Shown here: positions 43,222 to 51,000 of the stretch, piece after piece
How positions within the stretch are numbered: the stretch's first letter is position 1
Layout: every line of letters begins with the position of its first letter
Assembly: GCA_947504275.1 (NCBI GenBank)
Contig: CANNHA010000004.1
Coordinates: 1-51,085, forward strand
DNA: 51,085 bases
Reading direction: 5' to 3'
Origin: Flavobacteriales bacterium
Lineage (GTDB): Bacteria > Bacteroidota > Bacteroidia > Flavobacteriales_D > Sanyastnellaceae
Program-made: the position numbers and the translations under genes
Notes under the pieces: model-generated
What the model was told of the DNA's origin: nothing
What the model saw: the letters and a program-made list of their open reading frames with translations, nothing else
The model's database searches: none

Positions 43222-43229
43222 CAAATTTA
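43222..43229 (-). promoter_or_regulatory. -7 promoter element TAAATTTG for pyrR-pyrB
   Basis: Perfect TAnnTTTG match on the minus strand, 4 bases before the pyrR ATG, which predicts a leaderless pyrRB mRNA. Confidence 0.55.
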
Positions 43230-43240
43230 ATGCTTTCCAA

Positions 43241-43648
43241 TTATTCAGGCGAAATAAAATGCATATCATCATGCTTGGATTGAATTTCATTTTTCACGGT
43301 CCTCAATCGCAACGCCAAACGCAACAAACTTTTCTCGTCTTGCTCCATCATCCATTGAAGCGCCGCCTCATCATTGTCTGCAATTCGTGCCACCTTCTCC
43401 AACAAAGCGTAATCAAATTTCACCAACCATTGACACGCTTGCTCCCGACCTTCTGCGCATTCAATCATGGCCATCAAATGCGGAAATTTGTTTGTCAACA
43501 ACCATTCACGAGCCTCTCTTTTGTGATGCAAGGCAAATACAAACAAGCCCAACTCAGGATATCCATTGGTCATTAACCAATCCCGAATGTCCTTGTTTCC
43601 CGTGATGGCCTCCGACCAAGCCAATATTATTTTCTCAGGATACGCCAC
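43241..43648 (-). CDS. Conserved hypothetical protein (YPEKxILAWxEAI family)
   Basis: About 135 residues, all-helical and soluble. The N-terminal AYPEKIILAWSEAITGN and the repeated W-L pairs (DIRDWLMTNGYPELGLFVFA, AREWLLTNKFPHLMAMIE, ACQWLVKFDYALLEKVARI, ALQWMMEQDEKSLLRL) suggest four or five short helical repeats of roughly 28 residues. I recall similar proteins in many Flavobacteriales, but no function. The start is unclear: GTG 43648 is preferred because TTATTTTG lies just upstream, and a TTG start at 43687 is also in frame. pyrR follows on the same strand after 23 bases. Confidence 0.7.
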   Translation of the reverse strand: MAYPEKIILAWSEAITGNKDIRDWLMTNGYPELGLFVFALHHKREAREWLLTNKFPHLMAMIECAEGREQACQWLVKFDYALLEKVARIADNDEAALQWMMEQDEKSLLRLALRLRTVKNEIQSKHDDMHFISPE

Positions 43649-43718
43649 TTGATAATTTTTGACAAAATAAAAACAATTCCAATACAACCACCTTTATTTT
43701 GCATTGAATATAGAATTT

Positions 43719-44720
43719 ATGCGCACAACATTACTCATTATCTTCATTCATATTTTGTCCTTAAAGACAATTGGTCAAATCATCTTGGGCCCTGATGGTG
43801 AGAAACTCATCAAGAGTCCATTTGTAGTGGTGGATCAAGGCTGGGTGGATCGCGGAGCTCTTTCCATTAACAGCACGCAAACCTATCTTTCCCATTGGGC
43901 CTCTGGAGGAAACAGCGCATTCAATGTAACAGGACTATTGAATTATGGCATATTTTACAGAGACGACAAACACAGTTGGGACAATATCATAGATGCAGCC
44001 TATGGGAGAACTGTCATTGAATTGAATCAACCCTCCGTTAAAACGGATGACAAATTTGATTTCACAACAAAGTACGGAAGGCGAGCCAAATTCAATTGGA
44101 GCTACACCGCAATGATCAATTTCAAAACCCAATTTGCTGGAGGTTACATATCAGGCAACCAGGGAATTCCCGACTTGGAAAGAGGAAAAATATCTGATTG
44201 GCTCTCCCCTGCTTACTTCACGGCAGCGCTTGGAATGGATTATCTGCAACAAAGAACGATTACTTGCTTTCTTTCCCCTTTCACCGCCAAAGGGACCATC
44301 GTGAAAAATCACAAATTGGCAGATATGGGACAGTTTGGTGTAAAGCCTGCTGTGAAAGATGAGAATGGACAAATCATCAAACCAGGAGAAAACTTAAGGA
44401 TGGAGTATGGGGCCTACATTCGCGTGGGACTCTCAAAGTCATGGAAAGACCAATACCGATTGGATGCCAAACTGGAAATGTTTTCTAGCTATCTCAACAA
44501 TCCTCAAAACATAGACTTCAACCTAGAAAGTGTTCTAAGCTGTAAAATCAACAAGTACTTGGGATTTTCTGTAACCATGCAAATGATCTATGACGACGAT
44601 ATTATACTGGTTAAACAGGCTGCAGGTTTTGATGACAAAGGCAACGTCTTACCTGAAATCAAAGGTCCTGGACTTCAGTTCAAAGAAGTTTTAGGTATTG
44701 GTTTTCAATATTCTTTGTAA
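43719..44720 (+). CDS. DUF3078 family secreted or outer-membrane protein
   Basis: A 333-residue protein with a signal peptide (MRTTLLIIFIHILSLKTIGQ). The hallmark of DUF3078 is present: GALSINSTQTYLSHWASGG followed by WDNIIDAAYGRTVI. Many amphipathic strands and a final aromatic residue pattern (GIGFQYSL) suggest an outer-membrane barrel. The family is frequent in Bacteroidota and its role is unknown. ATG 43719 is preferred to 43704 because it opens the signal peptide. TTTATTTTG (43693-43701) is a short-spaced -7 variant. Its stop codon lies inside the promoter of the L31 gene. Confidence 0.85.
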   Translation: MRTTLLIIFIHILSLKTIGQIILGPDGEKLIKSPFVVVDQGWVDRGALSINSTQTYLSHWASGGNSAFNVTGLLNYGIFYRDDKHSWDNIIDAAYGRTVIELNQPSVKTDDKFDFTTKYGRRAKFNWSYTAMINFKTQFAGGYISGNQGIPDLERGKISDWLSPAYFTAALGMDYLQQRTITCFLSPFTAKGTIVKNHKLADMGQFGVKPAVKDENGQIIKPGENLRMEYGAYIRVGLSKSWKDQYRLDAKLEMFSSYLNNPQNIDFNLESVLSCKINKYLGFSVTMQMIYDDDIILVKQAAGFDDKGNVLPEIKGPGLQFKEVLGIGFQYSL

Positions 44721-44744
44721 TTCAAAAGAATTTACCTATATTTG
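44714..44744 (+). promoter_or_regulatory. Complete Bacteroidota promoter for rpmE2
   Basis: TTTG at 44714-44717 and TATATTTG at 44737-44744 with a 19-base spacer. The -33 element overlaps the end of the DUF3078 gene. The leader is about 19 bases. Confidence 0.7.
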
Positions 44745-44763
44745 CATCCCAATTTTTAAGAAA

Positions 44764-45018
44764 ATGAAAGACGGAATACACCCCGAAAACTACCGCTTGG
44801 TTGTTTTTAAAGATATGTCAAACGAATATGCGTTTTTAGGCAAATCAACCATAAACACCAAAGAAACCATCCAATGGGAAGATGGCAATGAATACCCAGT
44901 TGTAAAATTGGAGATTTCTCACACTTCACATCCATTCTTTACTGGTAAAGTTACCTTGGTGGATACTGCTGGACGTATTGACAAATACAACAGCCGCTTC
45001 TCTAAGTTTAAAAAATAA
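44764..45018 (+). CDS. rpmE2: 50S ribosomal protein L31 type B
   Basis: An 84-residue ribosomal protein. It starts MKDGIHPENYRLVVFKDMSN and ends FTGKVTLVDTAGRIDKYNSR, the type B (L31B) form. The CxxC zinc ligands of type A are absent, as in the zinc-independent paralogue used under zinc limitation in many bacteria; in Bacteroidota it is often the only L31. ATG 44764 is chosen from family alignment and the promoter position. It is monocistronic, with an ideal promoter and a terminator at 45040. Confidence 0.96.
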   Translation: MKDGIHPENYRLVVFKDMSNEYAFLGKSTINTKETIQWEDGNEYPVVKLEISHTSHPFFTGKVTLVDTAGRIDKYNSRFSKFKK

Positions 45019-45039
45019 ATTTGCGTTTTGCAAAGTTTC

Positions 45040-45064
45040 AAGGGGCTCAATGCCCCTTTTTTTG
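45040..45064 (+). terminator. Rho-independent terminator of rpmE2
   Basis: Stem AAGGGGC/GCCCCTT, loop TCAAT, then a run of T's. It overlaps the 3' end of the convergent xerD gene (stop at 45047). Confidence 0.88.
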
Positions 45065-45952
45065 TTGGTACCGCGGGTGGTACAAACTGATCTCCTCTCT
45101 CAATCGTTGTCGATCAAGATGGGTGTAGATTTCTGTGGTGGTGATGGAAGCATGTCCCAACATTTCTTGAACTGCTCTTAAATCTGCACCAGCCTCTACC
45201 AAATGAGACGCAAAGGAATGCCTAAAGGTATGGGGCGAAATGGACTTTTTTATTCCGTTCTTTTCCGCCTCTCGCTTGACAATATTCAGAATGGTCATTC
45301 TACTCAACCTACTCCCGCGCTGATTCAAAAAAACGATGTCTTGAAATTCTTCAAGCACTTTCTGATGATTGCGCTCCTTTTCCAAATAGTAATTCATCCA
45401 TTTCATGGCTGTGCTTCCTATGGGAACCAATCTCTCCTTATTGCCTTTTCCCAAAATCTTCAAATACCCTTCTGAAAAAAAACAATTGGATAGCTTGAGC
45501 GTCAATAATTCCTCGACACGCAGACCGCAACTGTAAAGCGTTTCCAATATTGCCCTGTCTCGATGTCCTGCCGATGCAGACAAATCGACATGATCCAAAA
45601 TTTGAAACACTTCAGATTGATTCAAAACATCTGGCAAGTACTTCCCCAGTTTGGGACTGTCAATATTTAGCATGGGATTTTTAACCATGCCATTCTCCAT
45701 GACCATGAAATCATAAAACGCCCTTAAGGCAGAAAGCAATCTATTTTGAGAAGTAGCAGCAATACCATGCTCGACGCAATAGGCCAAGAAATCACGAACA
45801 TGTTCCTCTGTTACATCGATGTCTTTGACCCCACGATCCAATAGGTACTCCAACCATTTGGTTAAGTCAAATGCATAGGCATCAACGCTTTTCGGGGATA
45901 AGCCTCGCTCCAATCGGAGATAAGTGATAAATGGTTTAAGTTGATTTGACAT
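45047..45952 (-). CDS. xerD: Tyrosine recombinase XerD
   Basis: Site-specific recombinase of 301 residues for chromosome dimer resolution at dif. An N-terminal SAM-like core-binding domain (1-95) precedes the catalytic domain with Arg145 (SCGLRVEELL), Lys169 (LGKGNKER), His241 and Arg244 (HTFRHSF), His267 (MLGHASI) and the nucleophile Tyr276 (TEIYTHLD). Length and motifs match housekeeping XerC/D rather than phage integrases, and no att-like repeats flank it. A strong hairpin (45971-45993) lies 18 bases upstream of its ATG. Confidence 0.94.
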   Translation of the reverse strand: MSNQLKPFITYLRLERGLSPKSVDAYAFDLTKWLEYLLDRGVKDIDVTEEHVRDFLAYCVEHGIAATSQNRLLSALRAFYDFMVMENGMVKNPMLNIDSPKLGKYLPDVLNQSEVFQILDHVDLSASAGHRDRAILETLYSCGLRVEELLTLKLSNCFFSEGYLKILGKGNKERLVPIGSTAMKWMNYYLEKERNHQKVLEEFQDIVFLNQRGSRLSRMTILNIVKREAEKNGIKKSISPHTFRHSFASHLVEAGADLRAVQEMLGHASITTTEIYTHLDRQRLREEISLYHPRYQQKKGH

Positions 45953-45970
45953 GCCTTCTCATAAAAACGG

Positions 45971-45993
45971 AAACCCTCCACTAGGGAGGGTTT
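45971..45993 (-). terminator. Hairpin terminator between the SPOR-type gene and xerD
   Basis: Nine-base stem AAACCCTCC/GGAGGGTTT with loop ACTAG. On the minus strand the stem is followed by CCGTTTTTATG. It probably ends the transcript of the gene at 46081-47418, though it could lie in the xerD leader. Confidence 0.65.
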
Positions 45994-46080
45994 TCAGACA
46001 TCATTACCTAAACAAATTCTATTATTAACCAAAGTACTTAGCGCAAGCCGTTGCTTATCAATAAGTATGCGTTCAATCTT

Positions 46081-47418
46081 TTATTGCACCCATTTCTGCT
46101 GGGTAATCATCAATGCCTCTTGCACTGTTATGCGGTTGCCATCTTGGTATGCTGTTACAAATGGTCCCGGCAAATTGGGACATTCAACAGTTAATGAAAC
46201 CCTTTTATCACGGGCTTCCTTATAATTTGCAAACTGGCCATGTGTCCATTTCATCCAACCTTCATGGTTCTCCACTTGACAATTGCCTTCGAAGCCAAAC
46301 TTACTCTTCCACTCTGCCTTGCCTACGCTGCGGTGATTGGCCAGAATCTGAACACGGTATTTCACTCCATTGCTGCTGCTAACGTTCAGCTTGCTTTCTT
46401 TATTCTTGACAGGAGCCTCTTTCAATCTTTCTTTTGGTGCCGCAACTGGTTTTGAGATTTCCTTTTTTTCAGCGACAACCTTTTCTTCTGTCTCCACTTT
46501 AGGTTTAATTTCAGCAACCACATCAACATTGTTGCTTTCACTCTTCACCTCTTGGATTTCAGCTGGTTTTGGTAATACTCTTGCACCCGCCACGATGGGA
46601 ATTTCTCTGGGCTGATTGTCTACAACAAAACTCAACTTACCATCAATGGTTAAACCACTTTCAGGCAATGCGCCACATGCCAATTTGTATTTTATAGCAA
46701 TCACATCTGCACCAGGAACTTCAAACCAAACGTATTTTATATTGCTTCCATCTACGGTAACTGTAGCTCCACCATTTTGAATTTTGGAAATAACACACCC
46801 CTCGCTAGACCATTCCTGTAGTTTTAGGAAGCCCGTCAATCCATTCAATTTTACCAACAGTTCTACCACAAAATCATCACCTACTTTATTGATAAATCTC
46901 TCACAAGTGGGCAAGTCATTGTTGGCGTTTAATGTTGTTTTATAAGCATACGCCAACATCTCATCCTGTGTTACCAACATTTCGTTTTGGGTACTCCCCT
47001 CTTGCAGGTTACTCGAAACTGCGATGTCCTTTCGCTTGCTTTTGTCAATGTAAGAAAACACACCAGAAATATCATTTAAACCGCCTTCAGCGCCATTCTT
47101 CACCAATTGATAAGTAATTTGAAACTGGTCAACTTGAGGCAAGTTCATCCAAACAAATCTAATCTTCTGCTCTGAAAAAGTGAAAGATGCCCCTTTGGTT
47201 TCCATCGCTCTAACAATATAACCTTGAGGAATATTGATTTCCAATTTGGCAAAACCTTCTAAACCAGTTTTATCAATTTTAACTTTCACGACACTTGTAC
47301 CGCTTTTGGTAAAAGCCATTGGGATTTCTTGCTTTACAGTGGGCTCATCCAAGTCCAAGCTAAAGAAGCTCATTAGGCTAATGGTCATTAGATGAAGTGT
47401 AATCAAGAGAATTCTCAT
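46081..47418 (-). CDS. Secreted protein with two copies of a beta-sandwich-like domain and a C-terminal SPOR-like domain
   Basis: A 445-residue exported protein (signal peptide MRILLITLHLMTISLMSFFS). Two related domains lie at about 42-127 and 182-272. Compare GFAKLEINIPQGYIVRAM...FVWMNLPQVDQFQITYQL with GFLKLQEWSSEGCVISKI...YVWFEVPGADVIAIKYKL, so this is an internal duplication. A charged Lys/Glu/Pro linker (about 280-355) leads to a SPOR-like domain (KYRVQILANHRSV, about 358-410), which in relatives binds denuded peptidoglycan. An envelope role is inferred. The start is ATG 47418; the longer frame would run into the divergent gene. Confidence 0.75.
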   Translation of the reverse strand: MRILLITLHLMTISLMSFFSLDLDEPTVKQEIPMAFTKSGTSVVKVKIDKTGLEGFAKLEINIPQGYIVRAMETKGASFTFSEQKIRFVWMNLPQVDQFQITYQLVKNGAEGGLNDISGVFSYIDKSKRKDIAVSSNLQEGSTQNEMLVTQDEMLAYAYKTTLNANNDLPTCERFINKVGDDFVVELLVKLNGLTGFLKLQEWSSEGCVISKIQNGGATVTVDGSNIKYVWFEVPGADVIAIKYKLACGALPESGLTIDGKLSFVVDNQPREIPIVAGARVLPKPAEIQEVKSESNNVDVVAEIKPKVETEEKVVAEKKEISKPVAAPKERLKEAPVKNKESKLNVSSSNGVKYRVQILANHRSVGKAEWKSKFGFEGNCQVENHEGWMKWTHGQFANYKEARDKRVSLTVECPNLPGPFVTAYQDGNRITVQEALMITQQKWVQ

Positions 47419-47509
47419 GTTTATTCTTTTTGTCGAAACAAAAATGAAATTTGTTGCCAACCCTTTTCCATTTTGTTTCAACATTTGCAAACAGCAAATT
47501 GTGAATTGC

Positions 47510-48109
47510 ATGAAAACCATTGTACAAAAAGTCAACGCCGTAAAAAAAGTATACGCGCAACTGGACAAGAAGATTGATTCGCTGCAAAAGCAATCTGGAC
47601 TTCATTGTCCATCAGGCTGCGGACAATGTTGTAAAAAGGCAGACATTGAATGTACACCTGTTGAGTTCTTGCCCATGGCCTTGGACTGGTTGGATGAAGG
47701 TGTGCTTTGGGAAAAATATGAAGATATCAAAAAGCAAGAGTCTTCATTGTGCTTTGTGTATCGCCCCAGCGTCACCTCTTTTGGAGGTCTTTGTAACAAT
47801 TACCCCAACCGCGGATTGATTTGTCGGTTGTTTGGTTACTCAGCTCGGGTGAATAAAGAAGGGAAAAAGGAGATGGTTACGTGCAAGATCTTAAAAGAGG
47901 AACAAGCTCCAGCATTGGAATTCATTGCAACCCATCCCAAGACAATGCCTGTCATGACCAACTACTCTTCGCGCATGGCCAGCATTGATTTACAACTCAA
48001 CACCCACATGCCCATCAATCAAGCCATGCTGCAAGCCATCGAAACCGTTGGTGCCTATTATGCTTATCGGAGAAGAAGAAAGCCCAAAAATAAAAGACCA
48101 CCCCAATAA
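47510..48109 (+). CDS. YkgJ-type cysteine-cluster protein
   Basis: A 199-residue cytosolic protein of the YkgJ/zinc- or iron-chelating cysteine-cluster family. CPSGCGQCCKKADIECTP gives Cys33, Cys37, Cys40 and Cys41, and later cysteines occur in LCNNYPNRGLICRLF and VTCKIL. The cluster probably binds a metal or Fe-S centre; the biochemical role is unknown. ATG 47510 is chosen because MKTIVQKVNAVKKVY directly precedes the domain; the frame is open to 47417 but overlaps the divergent gene's start. The stop codon lies in the loop of a hairpin (48093-48122). Confidence 0.88.
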   Translation: MKTIVQKVNAVKKVYAQLDKKIDSLQKQSGLHCPSGCGQCCKKADIECTPVEFLPMALDWLDEGVLWEKYEDIKKQESSLCFVYRPSVTSFGGLCNNYPNRGLICRLFGYSARVNKEGKKEMVTCKILKEEQAPALEFIATHPKTMPVMTNYSSRMASIDLQLNTHMPINQAMLQAIETVGAYYAYRRRRKPKNKRPPQ

Positions 48110-48122
48110 CAAGGTGGTCTTT
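48093..48122 (+). terminator. Hairpin terminator around the YkgJ-type gene's stop codon
   Basis: Ten-base-pair perfect stem AAAGACCACC/GGTGGTCTTT, with the TAA stop (48107-48109) in the loop. The T tract after it is short (TTTAT), so efficiency is uncertain. Confidence 0.6.
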
Positions 48123-48214
48123 ATAAACCTGCAAGGAAAATATGAAACCGGTTTTATCCGGCAAACCAAACCTATGACGTTCAACTCATGGAGCGGTTGC
48201 CTATTGAGTGATTA

Positions 48215-49702
48215 TCAATTGAGCAATTTAGGACTTTGATTCTTGTAAACGGCTGGCATCATACCCAAATCTGCTCCAATATAAGTAGGATCACAAAAGA
48301 CATATTTTAAACCATCTACAATAATCAAATCATCCCGGGCGTCAACTTCGTTTAAAAGAACCGCCATGGCAACATGCCCTGGATAGTTTAATCCAACTGT
48401 TTTTAAATGGGTCATCTCTCTTATCAATGCATTTAAAAGAAACGTTCTATCCTCACAATCTGCATATGGGTATAACAATACCTCCTCTGGAAGACAAAAC
48501 TTCTCTCTTTTAAATTGTTGTTGATCGGTTTGATAAGGAATGCCTTGACATATCATCGCATATAAAAACCTGACTCGCTCACGATCCGTTGCAAGTCCCT
48601 TCATGAGAGGATCCAACACCCCATGAATCTGGGCTGAAAGTTGAGCAGGAAGTGGCTCCTGAAAATAGTATCCCAATTCTGTCTGTGGTATGGTTCCGCT
48701 AAAATCGACACGGTACTTGACAAAAGGCAATTCCACACGACGCTTCATCCCATTGAAACTAAACTCAAAAACACGATTTGACCATTGTTCTGGGTAGATT
48801 GTCTTTTTGAAATTTTTCAGATTCAATTGTCGCTGAGCAGATTCATGTTGGTGCTGATAGGTATACAATTGCGCCTTTATTTTCCGATCCAAAACAAAAT
48901 ATCTTTTACCGTTCTGCTCGAAAAAAGTACTTTCATAGATCATCTCATCAAAGGGCAATGTCACTACTATTTCTTGCCCCCCATGCATAATTCGCGCATC
49001 GTAACCCAACTGAACCAATTGAAACCAAATAAACAAATTTTGGTCATTCACTTGATCAAAATTTTTCTTTGCAACTTCTTTAATCATTGAATATACCCCC
49101 CAATCAGACAATTGAAAAAGCTTCTGATAGGCTTTGAAATAATCAGAAACATCAGTGTAATTTATCTCTGAAGTCTTTGTCCAATACTCCGTTATCGAGG
49201 ATGGAGATGGATCTCCAATCAGCCTCGGCCATTGAGATTTGATATTAATTCTCTTCCATTCATTTCCGAAGAAATACTCTCCGGTAAAACCAAATGACTT
49301 GGCAAATCCCATAGAAATCTCTTCATCCTTGGTGGAAGGAACTTTTGGTTCATTCTCATTTTCTTTTCCCTCCTTTACATGCCCATCCAAACGCACCTCA
49401 ACTTTCTCATCTCTTTCATCACCCTTTGATACCTCTTTGAACACAGGCGGTGTTGAAGGCTTTGGCTCACTTGGCCTTGTATTTACAAAAAGATCTTCAC
49501 GCTCCCAATTGCCCGACAACATTTTAGAGAACGCTCTATCCCGGCTGCTGCGCAATGAGTCCATTTCAGCTTTCACATTTTGCTCAAACTTCGTCATTTC
49601 CTTCTCGCGATTTTTTTTAAATGTTTCAAAGTCTGTAACCTGTGCCTTTGCCATCAATTGAAAAACAATGCAAACCAAAAGACAAAAATCCTGTTTCCTC
49701 AT
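48215..49702 (-). CDS. Secreted transglutaminase-like (papain-fold) protein
   Basis: A 495-residue exported protein (signal peptide MRKQDFCLLVCIVFQLMAKAQ). An N-terminal coiled-coil region (FETFKKNREKEMTKFEQNVK) and a charged linker are followed by a beta-rich section. The C-terminal transglutaminase-core-like domain has Cys416 in YADCEDRTFLLNALI, His443 in NYPGHVAM and an Asp in FCDPTYIGADLG, giving a Cys-His-Asp triad. It may be a protease or have another thiol activity on envelope proteins; the substrate is unknown. The start is ATG 49702. Confidence 0.82.
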   Translation of the reverse strand: MRKQDFCLLVCIVFQLMAKAQVTDFETFKKNREKEMTKFEQNVKAEMDSLRSSRDRAFSKMLSGNWEREDLFVNTRPSEPKPSTPPVFKEVSKGDERDEKVEVRLDGHVKEGKENENEPKVPSTKDEEISMGFAKSFGFTGEYFFGNEWKRINIKSQWPRLIGDPSPSSITEYWTKTSEINYTDVSDYFKAYQKLFQLSDWGVYSMIKEVAKKNFDQVNDQNLFIWFQLVQLGYDARIMHGGQEIVVTLPFDEMIYESTFFEQNGKRYFVLDRKIKAQLYTYQHQHESAQRQLNLKNFKKTIYPEQWSNRVFEFSFNGMKRRVELPFVKYRVDFSGTIPQTELGYYFQEPLPAQLSAQIHGVLDPLMKGLATDRERVRFLYAMICQGIPYQTDQQQFKREKFCLPEEVLLYPYADCEDRTFLLNALIREMTHLKTVGLNYPGHVAMAVLLNEVDARDDLIIVDGLKYVFCDPTYIGADLGMMPAVYKNQSPKLLN

Positions 49703-49804
49703 ACTCACAATAATTATAATTTCGAATTTACACCAAAAACACATCTTAAAAAAAAGTTGTTAGTAATTGCACATCTCGCGCAATCTCCGCATTGAAAGTG
49801 TCGT

Positions 49805-49812
49805 TAATTTCG
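49805..49812 (+). promoter_or_regulatory. -7 promoter element TAATTTCG for the SpoIID gene
   Basis: TAnnTTCG match ending 8 bases before the ATG at 49821; no clear -33 element. Confidence 0.4.
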
Positions 49813-49820
49813 TCAACACC

Positions 49821-50966
49821 ATGAGGGTTAGCAAATTGTCATTTATTGCCATTGTTTTTTTCTTGTCCCACAACTTGTTTGGGCAGGAGAAAGTACGCAT
49901 CGGTTTATTTGCCAATAAAGAATTACAAGAATTAGAATTTCTCATTGATCAAGGAAGTGCTGTTCTCCAATCAGATACAAAGTCCGTCATTCTTTCACAA
50001 GGCACCAAGATTACTTTTAAAAACAATGGGGCAATGGTCTCTGCTCATGCAGACACAATACATTTCAACAGTAAAAAGATTTCATTGCAAGCTGCCAATA
50101 TTGAAACCGTTTTCCAGATTCAATTTTCAGCCAAAACCAGAAAACTGAAGTACGGCGAACAACTCGAATTTCGCGTGGTCAACAACAAATTGGAAATTGT
50201 GAATATCATGCCATTGGACACTTACATTGCAGGTGTGGTAGAAGCTGAGGGTGGTCCCAATCATGAATTGGAATACTACAAATCACAAGCGGTGATTAGT
50301 CGAACCTATTTACTCAGTCAATTCTACAAACACATTGACGACGGTTACAACCTTTGTGACCAAACCCATTGCCAGGCATTTAATGGTTTACCCAAGCATG
50401 AGCACATCATGACCAATGCCGCTGAGCAAACCAAGAGCTTAGTCATTGTTGATGAAAATGCCAACCTCATAACTTCTGCCTTTCACTCCAACTGCGGAGG
50501 CAGAACCAACAGTTCAGAATATGTTTGGACCAGAGCATTGCCCTATTGCCGTGAAACAGTCGATACTTTCTGCATCAAAATGCCCAATAGCAATTGGGAA
50601 AAGAGAATTCCTGTCAACGACTGGAAAAATTACCTCGCTAAAAAACGTCTCTCGTCATCAGACAGTGCCAATTACGCCTACTTTCCTGGAGAAAAAGAAG
50701 TGTACTATAGAGAGGGAGAAACCAGGGTACCGGTGATCGACATGCGCAAGGATCTCAAACTGAAATCCACTTATTTCTCCGCTTATCAGGAAGGGGAAGA
50801 AATGGTTTTGGTAGGGCAAGGTTTTGGCCATGGCGTTGGTCTTTGCCAAGAAGGCGCCATCCGACAAGCACAATTGGGTGTCAACTTTGAGGACATCATT
50901 CACTTCTACTATTACAACGTTAAAATTATTCCCTATCAATACATTGCTTTTTTCAAGTTTGAATAG
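49821..50966 (+). CDS. SpoIID/LytB-domain protein (predicted peptidoglycan lytic transglycosylase-like)
   Basis: A 381-residue exported protein (signal peptide MRVSKLSFIAIVFFLSHNLFGQ). The SpoIID/LytB domain includes PLDTYIAGVVEAEGGPNHEL, YKSQAVISRTYLL, AFHSNCGGRTNSSEYVW and GQGFGHGVGLCQEGAI. In Firmicutes SpoIID cleaves peptidoglycan glycan strands denuded of peptides. In non-sporulating Bacteroidota such proteins probably act in wall remodelling. The probable catalytic Glu lies in VEAEGG (about residue 152). The SPOR-like protein at 46081 would bind the same kind of denuded glycan, so a functional link is possible. Confidence 0.9.
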   Translation: MRVSKLSFIAIVFFLSHNLFGQEKVRIGLFANKELQELEFLIDQGSAVLQSDTKSVILSQGTKITFKNNGAMVSAHADTIHFNSKKISLQAANIETVFQIQFSAKTRKLKYGEQLEFRVVNNKLEIVNIMPLDTYIAGVVEAEGGPNHELEYYKSQAVISRTYLLSQFYKHIDDGYNLCDQTHCQAFNGLPKHEHIMTNAAEQTKSLVIVDENANLITSAFHSNCGGRTNSSEYVWTRALPYCRETVDTFCIKMPNSNWEKRIPVNDWKNYLAKKRLSSSDSANYAYFPGEKEVYYREGETRVPVIDMRKDLKLKSTYFSAYQEGEEMVLVGQGFGHGVGLCQEGAIRQAQLGVNFEDIIHFYYYNVKIIPYQYIAFFKFE

Positions 50967-51000
50967 GCAATAATTCGGGGAAATATGCGTAATTCGCAAC

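Noticed and set aside
45047-45952. Tyrosine recombinase as a sign of a genomic island or prophage
   Set aside because: Length and motifs fit housekeeping XerD, neighbours are ribosomal and envelope genes, and there is no tRNA gene, direct repeat or phage gene nearby.
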